In this document: piece after piece, positions 1-12,500 of the stretch | How the letters are laid out: each line of letters opens with the position of its first letter | How positions within the stretch are numbered: the first letter of the stretch is position 1 | From: Corythucha ciliata | Taxonomy: Eukaryota > Arthropoda > Insecta > Hemiptera > Tingidae | Length of the DNA stretch: 64,000 bases | NCBI GenBank assembly: GCA_038030265.1 | Contig: CM075943.1 | Span: 23,870,001 to 23,934,000 of the forward strand | Reading direction: 5' to 3' | Notes under the pieces: generated by a model | The model's database searches: none | What the model saw: only the letters and a program-made list of their open reading frames with translations | What the model was told of the DNA's origin: nothing | Position numbers and translations under genes: made by a program

Positions 1-1067
1 CTCACTTTTATGTTACAACTATACGATGGGGAAGCGAGGTTCGATTTTTCAAAGGTAATTCGACTCATAACAAGAACGTTAGAACCCACCTCACCCCCTT
101 TCAATGTTTAGAAGAAGTAAGGAGGAGTCTAGTCTCCAACTTCTGCCGTTTCGTTTAGATATTTTTTGTGTTGGTTAAAGTGAATAGTCCCTCGCCTTTT
201 TATTCATTTATTTTTTCGGAGATTAGAAAAATGGCTCGTGAACTTGGTGCCCGGCGAAGTAAAGGCTCACAAAGAAGGAGAAGCCAGCTTTAAAAAAAAA
301 CATGTTGATATTGTTCTACGATGATCGTTGTAGATTGCAGTCATCGCAGAAAAACTGTAGCGGCTGAATTGAATACGAATATGTCAAAGAAGAAAGGGCA
401 GTCGTTTCTGGTACACCGAACACTGAATCCCATCAAAAACTTTTAAAAAACACACACAGTGTAGTGAGCTCAACGGCCAGAAAATAAGTTTTCATGGGTG
501 ATGGTGATACTCACAGTTTCACATGTGCTGTACACCGTACCCTGTGTCTCGAGTTTGCTTGTCACCCGAAAGTCATCAATTTCGACTAATCCCGGAAGAC
601 ACCAAACCCGACATTCGTGTGCTTGTGACGGTGGTCTCTGGAGGGTGTAAATGTGTCGAACACGTCTTTTATGACTTCAAAAGCATAATTTATTATAATC
701 AACTCATAAATAAACGATTCAATTTGACTACACGAAGTGTTTTTACCGTGAGCTGCGCCGGAGTGAAAAGACATTTTGGTTATCTAGAATTCTAGAGAGA
801 GGTGAAGAAAATAATGTTCATCTGAAGCCGGACGGATTCAAAAAATCAAGTAGCCCCTGTCGATTGCGAATCAGGTCTTCCCGACACTAATTATTACGTA
901 GAGAAACTTAAAAAATATATGAAAAACACTGAACTGCCTTAAAACGTGGGATTTGTATCAATAATGTCAAACTGTCCTAGGGGTTGATGATAAGGTGAAA
1001 AGGTTTATTATGAGTCGAAACTTCCCCGACGTATTGTGTCCACATTGAACAAAAATCTCCCAATATT

Positions 1068-1209
1068 AAGCTCGGTGCACACGATGCATTTTGTGCAGCA
1101 TGATGGCCTGCCTTTGTATAAAAACATCCGGTCACTGCCGGGGATCATATGTTTTTTTTCACCATGCAAGTAAACATGCTTCGAAAAATGCATCGTGTGC
1201 ACCGAGCTT
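1068..1209. mobile_element. MITE, terminal inverted repeat AAGCTCGGTGCACACGATGC
   Basis: Near-perfect inverted ends of about 25 bp (AAGCTCGGTGCAC and GTGCACCGAGCTT), 142 bp long, no coding capacity. Flanks TTA and TCA could be a decayed 3-bp TTA target duplication. Confidence 0.75.
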
Positions 1210-1240
1210 CAGTATGTATTAGTACATTCGTGACGAATAC

Positions 1241-1315
1241 GGAAAGTAAGAAATATCGTGCGAGTGCATTTAGACGTGTGAGTCTATCACACGAGCACAT
1301 GATATTTCACTTTCC
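1241..1315. repeat. Imperfect palindrome beside the 1068 MITE
   Basis: GGAAAGTAAGAAATATCGTGC pairs with GCACATGATATTTCACTTTCC around an inner TGTGAG/CTATCACA hairpin. Probably another small foldback element. Confidence 0.55.
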
Positions 1316-2542
1316 GACGAGTAGCGAACGATGTTTTTCGCGCGACAGTTTATTCAAATGTACCTAAACTTAATTTTTTTTAATGGGAATTTTAAAAAAT
1401 GGTCGTAGACCGGCGACATTGACAACTGAAAAGCCGCTAAAGTATAAACAAAAGACAGGAGGGACTATGAAACGCAATTTTTAGCTGTTCATATCGCACA
1501 CCCGAGCGATATTTCGTTTTATCCTATCCGGTTGACGATAATGACCTCTTTCGAGGGAAGTTTCTGGAGTCACGCGAAAAATTATAGCCCGTCAAGTTAA
1601 ACGTGGACCTCGCCCTCCTGTGATCGGCCCCTCTAGATATTTTTCCTTACCCCTTCCATGGAAATTCGGCTTGATAATTTACACTTATCTTTGGTAAACA
1701 GTGGGACAACCAATTCGGTAACGAAAGTAGGGGAAAGAGAAGTTGCAACTAATCGAATGAGAGAGCGCAGGCCGCGGGTTCATGTTCTTCTTGACGGGCT
1801 ATTGGCAATTGTAGCTAAGGGATACGATACCTGGCGGCGTTTCAGAGAAAAATTGAGTCCGGTACTCCATGTGATTTGTTGTTATCGTTTGACAACAAAC
1901 TACAGCAAAGGATTTCTACAATGAGGAAGTTCAAGTATCAAAAATGTTGGTCAGTGACACTTTTTTACTGTGAACTACGGCTAAGTAATCCGATGGTGAC
2001 GAGGAGGACTCGATATTGTACCTTTGGCATCAACGAAACAAGAAAACAAAACGGTTATGCGGGTGCGCAGTACACCCGTACAGAAACTTTCACTGTCGGC
2101 TATTTGTTAGAGCAAGAAAACTCGAAAACACCTATTCAAAAACGTTTTCGACCATTTTGCTGAACCCGTGCCGTTCTCTGAGCACTAAAACGAAACGGTG
2201 AGCTGGCGAGTATCAATAAAGAAATGATAAGGCGCTCGTGCGATGTCTCTCAAGGGTGAATCCAGAGAAAACTGCTATGTCTTCAGTTGCTCTTCCCGTC
2301 GTAACCGAGATACAACACTGTCATTTCATTTTTTCCCAAAAATTGAGGGTTTAACGGTGTCAGCTATCAATTAGCCCAGAAAGGCGTGGGAGCTTGCTTG
2401 ACGTTTGAGTATAAATGTATCAAAAACCATGTTCTTCTGTTCTCGTCACTTTAGGCAACTGACTAATTTTTTCCCATTATGTTACGGACGTTGACCATGA
2501 AAAAACACAAAACTTGTTATTTAACATATGTAGGGAGTACAG

Positions 2543-2679
2543 GGGGCCTATTCTCTAACAACAAGCAATATTTTTTTCGCCAGCCATGTGTCTATTTCAT
2601 TCATTTGTTTGAAGAAAATTAATGAAATAAACATATGACTGCGAAAAAGCTATTGCGTCGGAGTTAGAGAATAGGCCCC
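2543..2679. mobile_element. MITE with GGGGCCTAT ends and CAG target duplication
   Basis: Ends GGGGCCTATTCTCTAAC and TTAGAGAATAGGCCCC are inverted. CAG flanks both sides (2540-2542 and 2680-2682). The termini resemble those of the element at 46578-46706, but the interior differs. Confidence 0.75.
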
Positions 2680-2945
2680 CAGGTTTCATTATCACACGAC
2701 ACTAGCGCCGCTAGTGATAGCTACAATCGCCAATAATTTCCAGCACTGCCTACAAACCGACCAACTGGTAACTGAAACGTATGTCAACTATTTGGCAATA
2801 TTTGACACATGTGTGGCCCCCCACAGAAGCAGATGAATTTCAATAATGATTCGAGATTCACATGCGCTCTGATTCTCCATGGTCCCTAATACCGTGGGGC
2901 TTGTGAATAATTCCCATAATCATGTCATCCACAATTGTCATAGCA

Positions 2946-3339
2946 TTGTTATCCATTCAAATATGTTTTGCGTATGGGCCGCCTACGGATTGCGCCCTCA
3001 GACTCATCAATGGGGGGGGGGGGCTTCTCTCCCTCCTTCCGTTAGCTTCGCCAATGCATCCAATGAAAAAGATGATCCTGCCTCAGAGAAAAAAAAATTA
3101 TTCTCTAGATCATATTGCATGTTGACCGTGGCGTCGTTTGGCTTTCGTGGACCCCAAACTAAGCCCCCCTGGGTCTTCCGGTCGGATAAAAAGTTGTTCA
3201 GCCTGAGTCAGACGCACATTTTGGCGCAAACGGAATCTTTCTATGCTCTGGTGGTTGCCGAGTTATGTAAAATTTTCACTTTTAAGGGGGTGGTGGGCTG
3301 TTATCCATTTAAAAATGTTTTGCGTATGGGCCGCAGGAG
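2946..3339. repeat. 40-bp direct repeat pair
   Basis: The sequence TTATCCATT(C/T)AAA(T/A)ATG followed by TTTTGCGTATGGGCCGC occurs at about 2948-2985 and again at 3300-3337. The intervening 310 bp is not repeated. Confidence 0.6.
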
Positions 3340-3587
3340 GACAATGATGGGGATTTGATCTTAAAATCATCTTACAGGGTTATGGAACATTCCTACCAAG
3401 TGACATCGCTTAATGATTATATGCAAAGTTGGTGTCGTTAACCTCCGGACTAAAAGTGCGATTTGATAAGTCGGTGGACGAATTGTTGGGGAGCACAAGG
3501 AGCTCGAATTTGGATTGTTAGTTCAACATTGCCTATGCTGGTGATAAATGCCTGGCTGTTGGATTAAAAAAAAAATTTGTTACGCAC

Positions 3588-6500
3588 CAGCGGAATCATT
3601 CGTGGGTTGCCAAGACTCATTCGGTTGGGACGTTATCTCGTCATCTTCGGACACGGCAGGAGAATCGGCGTCGTTGTCTCCCTACAAAAGACACAGATAA
3701 ATTAATTCGCTTTCATTGACACCCAATCATTTATACTGTAGTTCACTCTTACGTTATTTTGGGAATGGGTGTATTCGAGAGCCTTACTTTCCATGGACTT
3801 ATGGCAGTAGAGCAGCCAGGCATGGTGGGCTACTTGTAAACCACCTCCCAGGCCCACTGGAAGGCTTTCCCGTGGTATGTGCAAACTCAACTATCAAAAT
3901 TGATTCGTTTAGCGCAGAATAACACGTCGATCGTTTTAACAAACAATTCATTTATAAGGGGCGGGCGACTCACCTGCGGAAGGCTTACAGTGTAAACTCT
4001 ATCCCGGAGTTTTTCTCTCACGAACAATCTTAGTATTTTAAAAGGAGCCTTAAACCATAATGGTGCAGTTACGATCAGTACTTTTTTCAATTTGGCAGGA
4101 TAACCACCCTGAAAAAAAAAAAAAAAAATTGTAGAGAGCTGTTCATATTAGCATAATCAGTAGGTTAAATGTTTTGCTGTGTTTATGAAATCTGAGAAAA
4201 GGCACAACAAAATCGGACCAATGAGGAGTAAAAGGGGATGTAGAAGGTGGGGGAGGTGTCGAAATTCAAACGACTGTTGCCCCTTAACTTTCAAGGGTGA
4301 AATCAGAGATACCAACAATTTATAAGGAATGGAGGAGGGAACAGTAGAGACATAGTTTTTCCACTGCACAAAAATGTGTAAAAATTGCCTAAAAATTGTG
4401 AATTGCGTAATAATTACGATGCACACGAAAGGTTTGTCGTTTAACTAATCTATCGTTCAGTTAGCTTCCCGGAAATTGTAAAATGGTTACGAAACTAACG
4501 ACAGGCACTTCGTCATTTCAGAAATTACTCTAATCTATTCCAAGTAGCGCGAAAAATTCTAGGAAATATCGAGCCGAAAGGATATTATTTAAAGAACAAG
4601 CGACGGTGCTTACAAAACTCTGAGAATTAAGTGCTCCTCAAAAAATAGGCAAGTAAGCATTTTTTTTACAGAACAGAATTTCAAGATTAGAGAGAAAAAA
4701 AATTAAAACTAAATGCAGCGCTATATTTTAGTTGTACCCATCATTTCGAATAGACGAATTTGCTCCATGGCGGCTTTGTCAATCGCTAACGGCAATACGG
4801 AACACTACGATTTTCACAATACAACTGTAGCAAATAGCAAATAAACTGGCAACTTTTCATCGCTGAGACTCTTAACTGAGAAACCGGGGAACAGAAAATG
4901 AGAAAACACAAGGCGGAAGAAGTCAGGTAACAAGCCGGGAAAAATAGGAAGAGGTACGTTAAAAGAATGAGTGGGAGGAAAGCGTTTTTTTCACTATTCG
5001 TGAAGCGTTAAAAAAAAAAAAAACGATAGAAGACTACCAACGACAGCAATAGCATCGTAGCAACAGAAGAAAACTTGGCGGAAGAGGGGGTGTGAAGTGA
5101 AAGAGAAGTGAATGAGGGAGCAAATTGGAGAGATTGGGAACAGGGAGAGAAGTTTAAAAAGAGGAAACGCACAATTCAGGTCACATACTCCTCCACTTCA
5201 GCACCCTGGAGGCTGTGAAACAGTAGGGGGAAGGGGATATAGCTTTTTCCACCGCTTTATTGATACTTATAGGAAGAACCCCCCCGCCCAGGCCCTTTGC
5301 GAATATTGGGCAGCTGCTTCTATTGAAACCAAAATAAACCTCGAAGAACTAATTCTACGCGTTTTAAAGAGGAAGAGACTATTCTTGAGTCATTCCAGGT
5401 ATAAGGCACGCGCCGAAAAAAGCGTTTCAGTCTGCAAGACACCTAACAAACACCAATCATTTGAGCTATGTATGGCAGAAGTTCATGGCTAAGTAACATT
5501 TCTCATCCACACAAATAACTCTGAATGAACAACATTCGATTACGATGTTGTCACGATAGTCTTAAATTTACGCACATAAGAGACGAGCACGCAATCAAGG
5601 AAACAATAAATTAATGAATTCAGCCAATGAGCACGCAATGCCAAAAGAAACACTGATTTTTCATCTCGCAGTATAAACGCTCTATCCCCTTCTCCTCCTC
5701 ACACCAAACAGTGCCTTCAAGTTCTCTGGCAGTAGCAGGAGGTAATTTTTTTAAACTGATTCGATACGTTCAAATTGGTAGATGGATAGCTCGAGACAAA
5801 ATCACACCTCAGAAGCAGGTTCAAGGCAATTTGTTAGCCTTATTTTCTCCACCTCCCCCCCTCCCCCAACCAACTCGCACACAGACGGAATAAAGAAACA
5901 ATAAGCGTCCATTGCATCGTTCAGCATGGCTCAGATCTGACCATGAAATAAATCTTCACCAGATATGCTTCTTGAGAGCGAAATTTTCTCCACGTTTTTG
6001 AAGATCCATCGTTCAATTTTTATGTTTTCGTACTCATCAAATAAATAAGGACTATTAAGTGCTTTGAAAAAAAGGAGCATAGTTTCCTAGCATGCGATAA
6101 CTGCGATTATTTGAAAGGGCGGCTTCAGCTTTCTCTCAGGCCGATAACAAGGCGATTTACGACACCTACTGTACTGAATGTTTTATGATATCCAAGTCAA
6201 GGAAATTCATGTGAACCAAGGAGCACGCAAAACAACAAGACAAACAGGCAGTGGTTGCACGGCCTAAACGAAAAACTTCGTGAAAACATGCTCCCTTGAT
6301 GTGGGAGGGGGGGAGATTTAGCAGGGCGGCTGAATCACAGCACAGGCAAAGCCAACCGGGGGGAAAGGCTTTCGAGACTGTGATACACTAAAAAAAAAAA
6401 GTCGTTATTAAGGCAAGAAAAATACAAGTATAATACTAAAACACAACTCACGAAATTAACAAACGTCCAAGCTGATGAGCGCTTACACGCTTCATAAGGG

Positions 6501-9500
6501 AACTGTACGAATTGGGGGAGAAAAACGCCGATACAAAGCGTCATGCGCTGTCCCGCTATAATAGCGAAACGAAAAAAGGGGTAGGTTGGATTCTAACTGG
6601 AGATTGCCACCCCTTCGATGAACTTCCCCTTGTGAAGGCACTCATGATGCCCAAGGAGAAAATCTTTTCACGGAAAGGTTCCGTGAAGAGCGTTTTTTTT
6701 TTGTTTTTCTTCAAACTCAAAAGCTTCGAGATAATTTTCTCTGAATAATTCACGGGTGAAAATTTTTTGTATTCAAAGCGTTTTCAACCCTTATATACAC
6801 ACATCAAAAAGGAAAAGTTATAATAAATGCAGGCGCATCTTTTTTTAGGTCTTTCTTTAGTGAACCGTAGGCCGTCTACTCCTTTATTAATTAGAAAGAC
6901 GCTTTCCTATGCAGGCCTCTTCGGAACACCACTTCTCATCCTTCCAATTAAAACATTCGTTGATAGGGAAGGGGCTGCCGAACTAATCTCGGTAAAACTG
7001 GCAATGCCTTCAAGAACCTTGAGGAATCCTTAAAATTCGTCGATTTCTTGGAGCATAAAATACATTTGCGTACTAAATCCAATGTTATGTGCTACGAACT
7101 GCCCCCCCCCCCCCATGGCTTCCATGCGAGCTAACAAGCTTGGGCTAAAACCGGCAACCGATAATCGACTAATAAAGGGGTTTTCAACTCTAAAATATCT
7201 AGGCTGCGGAATAAGTAGGGTTTCATTTAAAAGCATTTGAAGTTCAATGCACTCTTAATGAAGGAAGCTCCAAGGAACTAACAAGATCACTCATTGGCAA
7301 AGAATTCCAGTAATTACGAGGTGGTATTAAAATATAAAATAAACTCACCGATAAAGAATGAGTGAGGCATTCCACGTTTGATACATAAATACGAATGTAC
7401 AAACACACAAAAAATTGAGAAGCGTGCTCTTTTTCTACAATACTAGGTGCTCATGAAAAGAATTGCGAACCGAGAGAGACGTGTGTTATATTTACCCCAC
7501 GGATCTTTCACAATCCCTGCCAGCAGCTTGACCGGGAGCCAAAGAAGTTGGTTCCCCGTTCCTAAGACAACCAATAGTACACTATACGTAGTAAGAGCAC
7601 AAGTTCTAGTCAAAAGCAGGAATCGGGGACGTTTCGGTCTCGTGATTTGTACGTACGTGCGAATGAATGAACCGGGACTACATTTATTCGTAATGAAATG
7701 TCGTCGTTCGACTTATTCTACCACGGTGAGGGATTTTAACGAGACTCACGTGGAAGGCAATCGATTGCCCCCATCCCCCAAATTCTCATAAATGAATTGT
7801 GATTGCAGGTGGTGTCCTTTGTAGGCAGATTATTTTGGCTACAATTCACCAATTATACTGTCCGTGAATAGTACTCTCTATGATGGGATAACGTATATAA
7901 AGGAATAACCAAAAAATGAGATCATACGTTAGTGAGATTTTGAATGAAGTGAAAGCATGCACGCCTTCGTTAACGTCCCAACGGTTGCTAGGGTTAGGGT
8001 ACGGAACAGATGATTGGTGGAATTTCAAAAAGACGGGAACGTTGTAGTGCATTTCATTTTGAAAATGCACTATTGGTCTCGTCGTGATGGTGGCAAACAT
8101 GGGTCATGTCATGTTTTTTTCACGTTTCAGAACCTCTAGAACACGGATTCAGTGGCCTACAGGATTCATATATTTATTCCGTTTTCTTGTTAGCACGATA
8201 ACTCTCGAAGAAATCAATTTAGCGGAACGCGCTTTGGCACAAAAATCAGTAGTCATAAGACCCCGGTCGGTATTGCATTTGGGCCAAATCGGTCAAGGTG
8301 GAGGGGGGGAATAGGGGTTAAATGGTAAAAAAATCAGTATAAATCACCAGTTGATTCTAGAAGCATCATATTCGGTACGTATACTCCATGTTAGAGTAGC
8401 CTTTGATTCCCATTTCAATTTTTTGAAAAAGTCGAAGGGGAGGGGGTGTTCCCCTCGGAGTGGAAGTAAGCGTGTGGTCTTGTTAGCACGATAACTCTCG
8501 AAGAAATCAATTTAGCGGAACGCGCTTTGGCGTTGATTCTAGAAGCATTATGTTCGGTACGTATACTCCATGTTATAGTAGCCTTTCATTCCCATTTTAA
8601 TTTTTCGAAAAAGTCAAGGTGGTGGGGGTGGTCCTTCCGGTGTGGAAGTGTAAAAATAGCGTTGAACTTCACTAGTTCATCTTAGCGCTCTAAAATTCGA
8701 CTCAATAATTTAATATAACGAAAGCCCTGGGTTCCATTGAGATTTATCGAAAACTTTGATGGGGGAGGGTGAAATGGGGAATGAAATTTCAAAAAATCGC
8801 TTAAAATTCACACGTTTAGGTATTATAAAATACGGCACAAAAATTAATATAACAAAGCCCTTGGAAAACTACCGAAACTTTTCGACATTTTTGAAGAGAG
8901 GGTGGTGAAAATAGAGGAAGAAGTTCGGCTTAATGAAACAAATTATGGTATCAAAATTATTACTTCTGGGACGGCTTAGGGTATCCGTATACGGAATGAA
9001 ATGCACTCTTTCCGACCGCCAGCTGCCGGAGCGAAATTTTGTTTCTTTTTCACGTCTTTCAGAATCTCTCTAATAATTTTCCTGCCTTCAAAAAACTCTA
9101 CTAAGTAATACGAGGCCATCTCACCTTTGAATCTGTTCAAAAAATGAAATAATTTATGTTCGGAGAAATCATTTCAACAGACTCATTTCCGAGGATTTTC
9201 AAGGAAACATGAGTCAATCTCATTTCTAAATAGATTCTCATTCCAACGGGAACTCCTCTGGGGTTTTTTTCTCCTGAGAAAGGTGGCAAGCGTTGGGTAT
9301 GAACGCCATCATTCCGAATTCAACAACACCGTCCGGCTACAAGCGTAGACAGACTTGGCGATGAGAAGAATTGAGCGAGATAAAGAGGGCATCGGAAAAT
9401 TGATACTATTCTAATAGGAAGTACCTCTTTGTTTAAACGGATTGACCTTGGCCTCGTATTGAGCTGTGATACAGAGGTAACAATGCCACCGCTGTGGTGT

Positions 9501-12500
9501 TTCCATGGCTACATGCTCCCTCTCGCCTTGACACCCCCCCCCCCGTTCATTAATAAATTTAAGTAAAAACAATGTACACCGGGGAAGGGGGGATGCTCTA
9601 CGAGAGTATCAAACGATTTTTTTTAATTTGGATGTTGAGGTACGTTACCTTTAAAAGGGTGAGAATTTTTCTACTTAATTCGTAATCGAAATGCGAGTAT
9701 TTGGAGTCCGACATATCATATATGAAGACAATCCCTGCTCTTTGGGTATCTATACTTTCTAACGCGACGTCTAATTGGTATACTAGGCCCTGGAAAGAAC
9801 AAGAGACAGTTGAAATTACACTTTAATAGGAAAATTTCCTCTTAATAGGGTTGAAATGGCTTACTTGTAATGTAGTTTGGTGCGTGGAAGTTTTTGGGCA
9901 ATGTATCCGAGCTGTAAAAACGGCGATAGCCGCTCCTGTAGAATCTCTAGTGGGCTAAGGGGGAAAAATACGCAATTAACATTCGCGAATTTACGTCTCT
10001 ATGAAGAATTAAAGAGAAGCGTGGGAAGGTTGGTGATCCACCAACATGAGTAGGACAATGCTACAGACAATCATGGTCCGTAACTGTTCAGCGGGGTTCT
10101 AAATCAGAATAATAATGTAACGCAGGATCATTGAAATTGTTTTTTTAAGGGTTGGGTCTGTGTAAGATGACTATTTTTGGGGAAAAGTCCTAGCACCCCT
10201 GCTTCCACCTCAACTAACATAACGTGGTATCGTCCTTCCTTGCCTCTCACGTTTCGTTATTTATCAGCTCAGAACGTTATATTTAAAAAGACGTTATAAG
10301 GTAAAGACCGAGGGGCTCAAGAAAGCGGAACTGAAAGCGTGTGGGCCTGTGAGCGCCCCAAAAACGTTCTCTCTTTCTTATTAAATGTACTTTGTCAGGT
10401 GAAAATCTGGCGGAACACTATTTAGAAGTAAATTAGTGGAATGAAGAGTTGGTTCCCACAAATTTAAAGAAATACGAAAATTAAGGTTGAAGAATACAAA
10501 AAATTTGACATTTTGCTTACCAAAACAGTGAATTTGCCAGTCTCCAATTCACTTTTTAGGGGCTCCTTGTTTGGATTCAAGTCGACCAATCCCTCGCGCT
10601 GCCTCGTGATTTCGTGTTGTTCAAACAGCGCGATGGCTCGAGACACTTCAAATTTCCTCGCTCCGAGAAATTTGATGGCCGTCGATACAGGAACAGTACC
10701 ACCACCGAAGCCCCCTCCTGTTCCAACACCACCACCGCCTCTTCGCCTCCGTAGTTTATTAACGGCTTCTAAAAATGATTTGACAGCCTGAAATCAAACG
10801 AAGGCAATGGGTAAAAAATTAAATTTCTGGACTGGTCAACTGGCTTGGGATCTCATTAAGGTGTACCAGGAGAGCATAAGCAGAACGTTCGGATTTTTTG
10901 TGTATTCTGGACGACTAGATTTCCGGCACATGAATTCTCCTTACTCCTTTAAACCTTAATACAGTGACTGGGGTACCAGAGTAAACACCAGCTCTACCTG
11001 GGGTAGAGTGAATAGCTGCTAAATTAAATTTCCTATTTACTTAATCCTCATCACGAAATAACGGTAAACAATCGTTTATTTGAATTTATTTCACGTAAAG
11101 AGTCCGTTTCTTCATAATCATCCCTCCCAAAATTTCACGCGCCTTTCCTTCACTGCAAATTCCCGAAATAGCGAAGAATTACCGCAGAGGCGACCGCGTT
11201 GTACATCATGTACAGTATGAAACCGGAAGAACTCATACGGAAAAATATGACGATCATGAAGAAAATCATGGTCCAAGTTACAATAAACCACGGTCCTTCT
11301 TTCAGGCGACGTGGGAGAAGATCCCGCATAGTGTCTATAGCGGCTTCTTGAACGGTGTACGTCTTGTTCTATAATTAAAATGAATTCGTTAGAATCACGC
11401 GTTCATCGTGCTTAATTAAGTCGGTGGTTACCGCATTATAATTAGGGGGGGGGTCTATCAACCTGGGAGCCATTAGAGCATAAAACAAAGTTTTACGAGA
11501 AATAATTGAGTTGAACGTTTACAAACTGAACTACGTTCAGCCAGCGGTACATTCACGTATTCCTCATTCTTTGTTTTTCGGCTCTAGTAAACTTGAAAAA
11601 TCAAGATCCGAAGAGTGACACAGCTCATTCCCGAAGATTTTTGGAAACCCCAAAAATCTAAACATTGATATCGAATTTATTTCTTTCCTTACTAGGGGTA
11701 CTGAGAACCCAAATTCAAGCTTCCTGGAACCCTAAATTAATCAGGGATTTCGAGGAAAGCTAGACGTGATGGTTGAAAACTCCTCGATAACGTTTTTTAC
11801 TGAATTCCGTCGATTTGACCGGATTTCGACGACTATTCTGATGTACTAGGGACAATTCATGTCTGGCCCATGCTAGTACCCCCCCCCCCTCGATTTCGAT
11901 ACGATCGTTTGCCAATGATCAAGAAATGAAGCATTGTTTTAATCCTGGGAAACCCAACGCGAAGAAATCAACACGTGGGCGTTGACAACATTCTCATCAA
12001 CGTGGAATGAATCATCCACCACCTCGGTTTATATTACCCAAGAAATCCCGTAACAGGTGAGTAAACCGAATGGCAGCGCACAACCTCACCATCATCATAA
12101 TCCTGTCGGCTGTCAGAGAAGAGAGGAGGATGTGCTTGATGACAAATTCGTAACAACAAATACAGAAGCAAGAACTAAAAGTTATCTGCGCAGCAACAAT
12201 TTACTTATTGTTCGTGCTATTCTAATAAGTCATTATTGTTCGAATAATACTTTCGGTTAAGGGCCTAGATAAGCATTCAGCAGCTGACCAGACGCTTCAT
12301 TGTCCCTGTACTGTAATGAAGAGATTTAGCAGTTTGGTTAGGTCTTATCGTAGAGCCGACTGGAAATTTAAAAAAAAGAGCTTTAACTTGGAGAAAAAAT
12401 AAAAGATAAAACAGTTCGACCGGCTTGTATTTAATGTAAATGAATCATAGTCGTTGCCAGTAGCCGGCAGTGAAATAGGCTCGATTTTTCGTTACGATGA

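Larger units (their letters stand above)
1..3587. other. PTPN9 intron or downstream gene interior, no exon recognised
   Basis: No catalytic-domain exon could be read on the minus strand. Contents: inverted-repeat elements at 1068-1209, 1241-1315 and 2543-2679, and a 40-bp direct repeat at 2946-2985 and 3300-3339. The 159-codon plus-strand frame near 2.9-3.4 kb is low-complexity and unsupported. Confidence 0.6.

Noticed and set aside
2879..3358. 159-codon plus-strand open frame
   Set aside because: It spans a G homopolymer and a 40-bp direct repeat, matches no family I know, and lies in the PTPN9 interior on the other strand.
1..3587. PTP catalytic-domain exons of PTPN9
   Set aside because: I looked on the minus strand for the HCSAG loop and the DYINAS-like block and found neither; they must be outside the window.
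5112..5492. 126-codon plus-strand open frame in a PTPN9 intron
   Set aside because: No domain, signal or conserved motif; composition like the surrounding intron.
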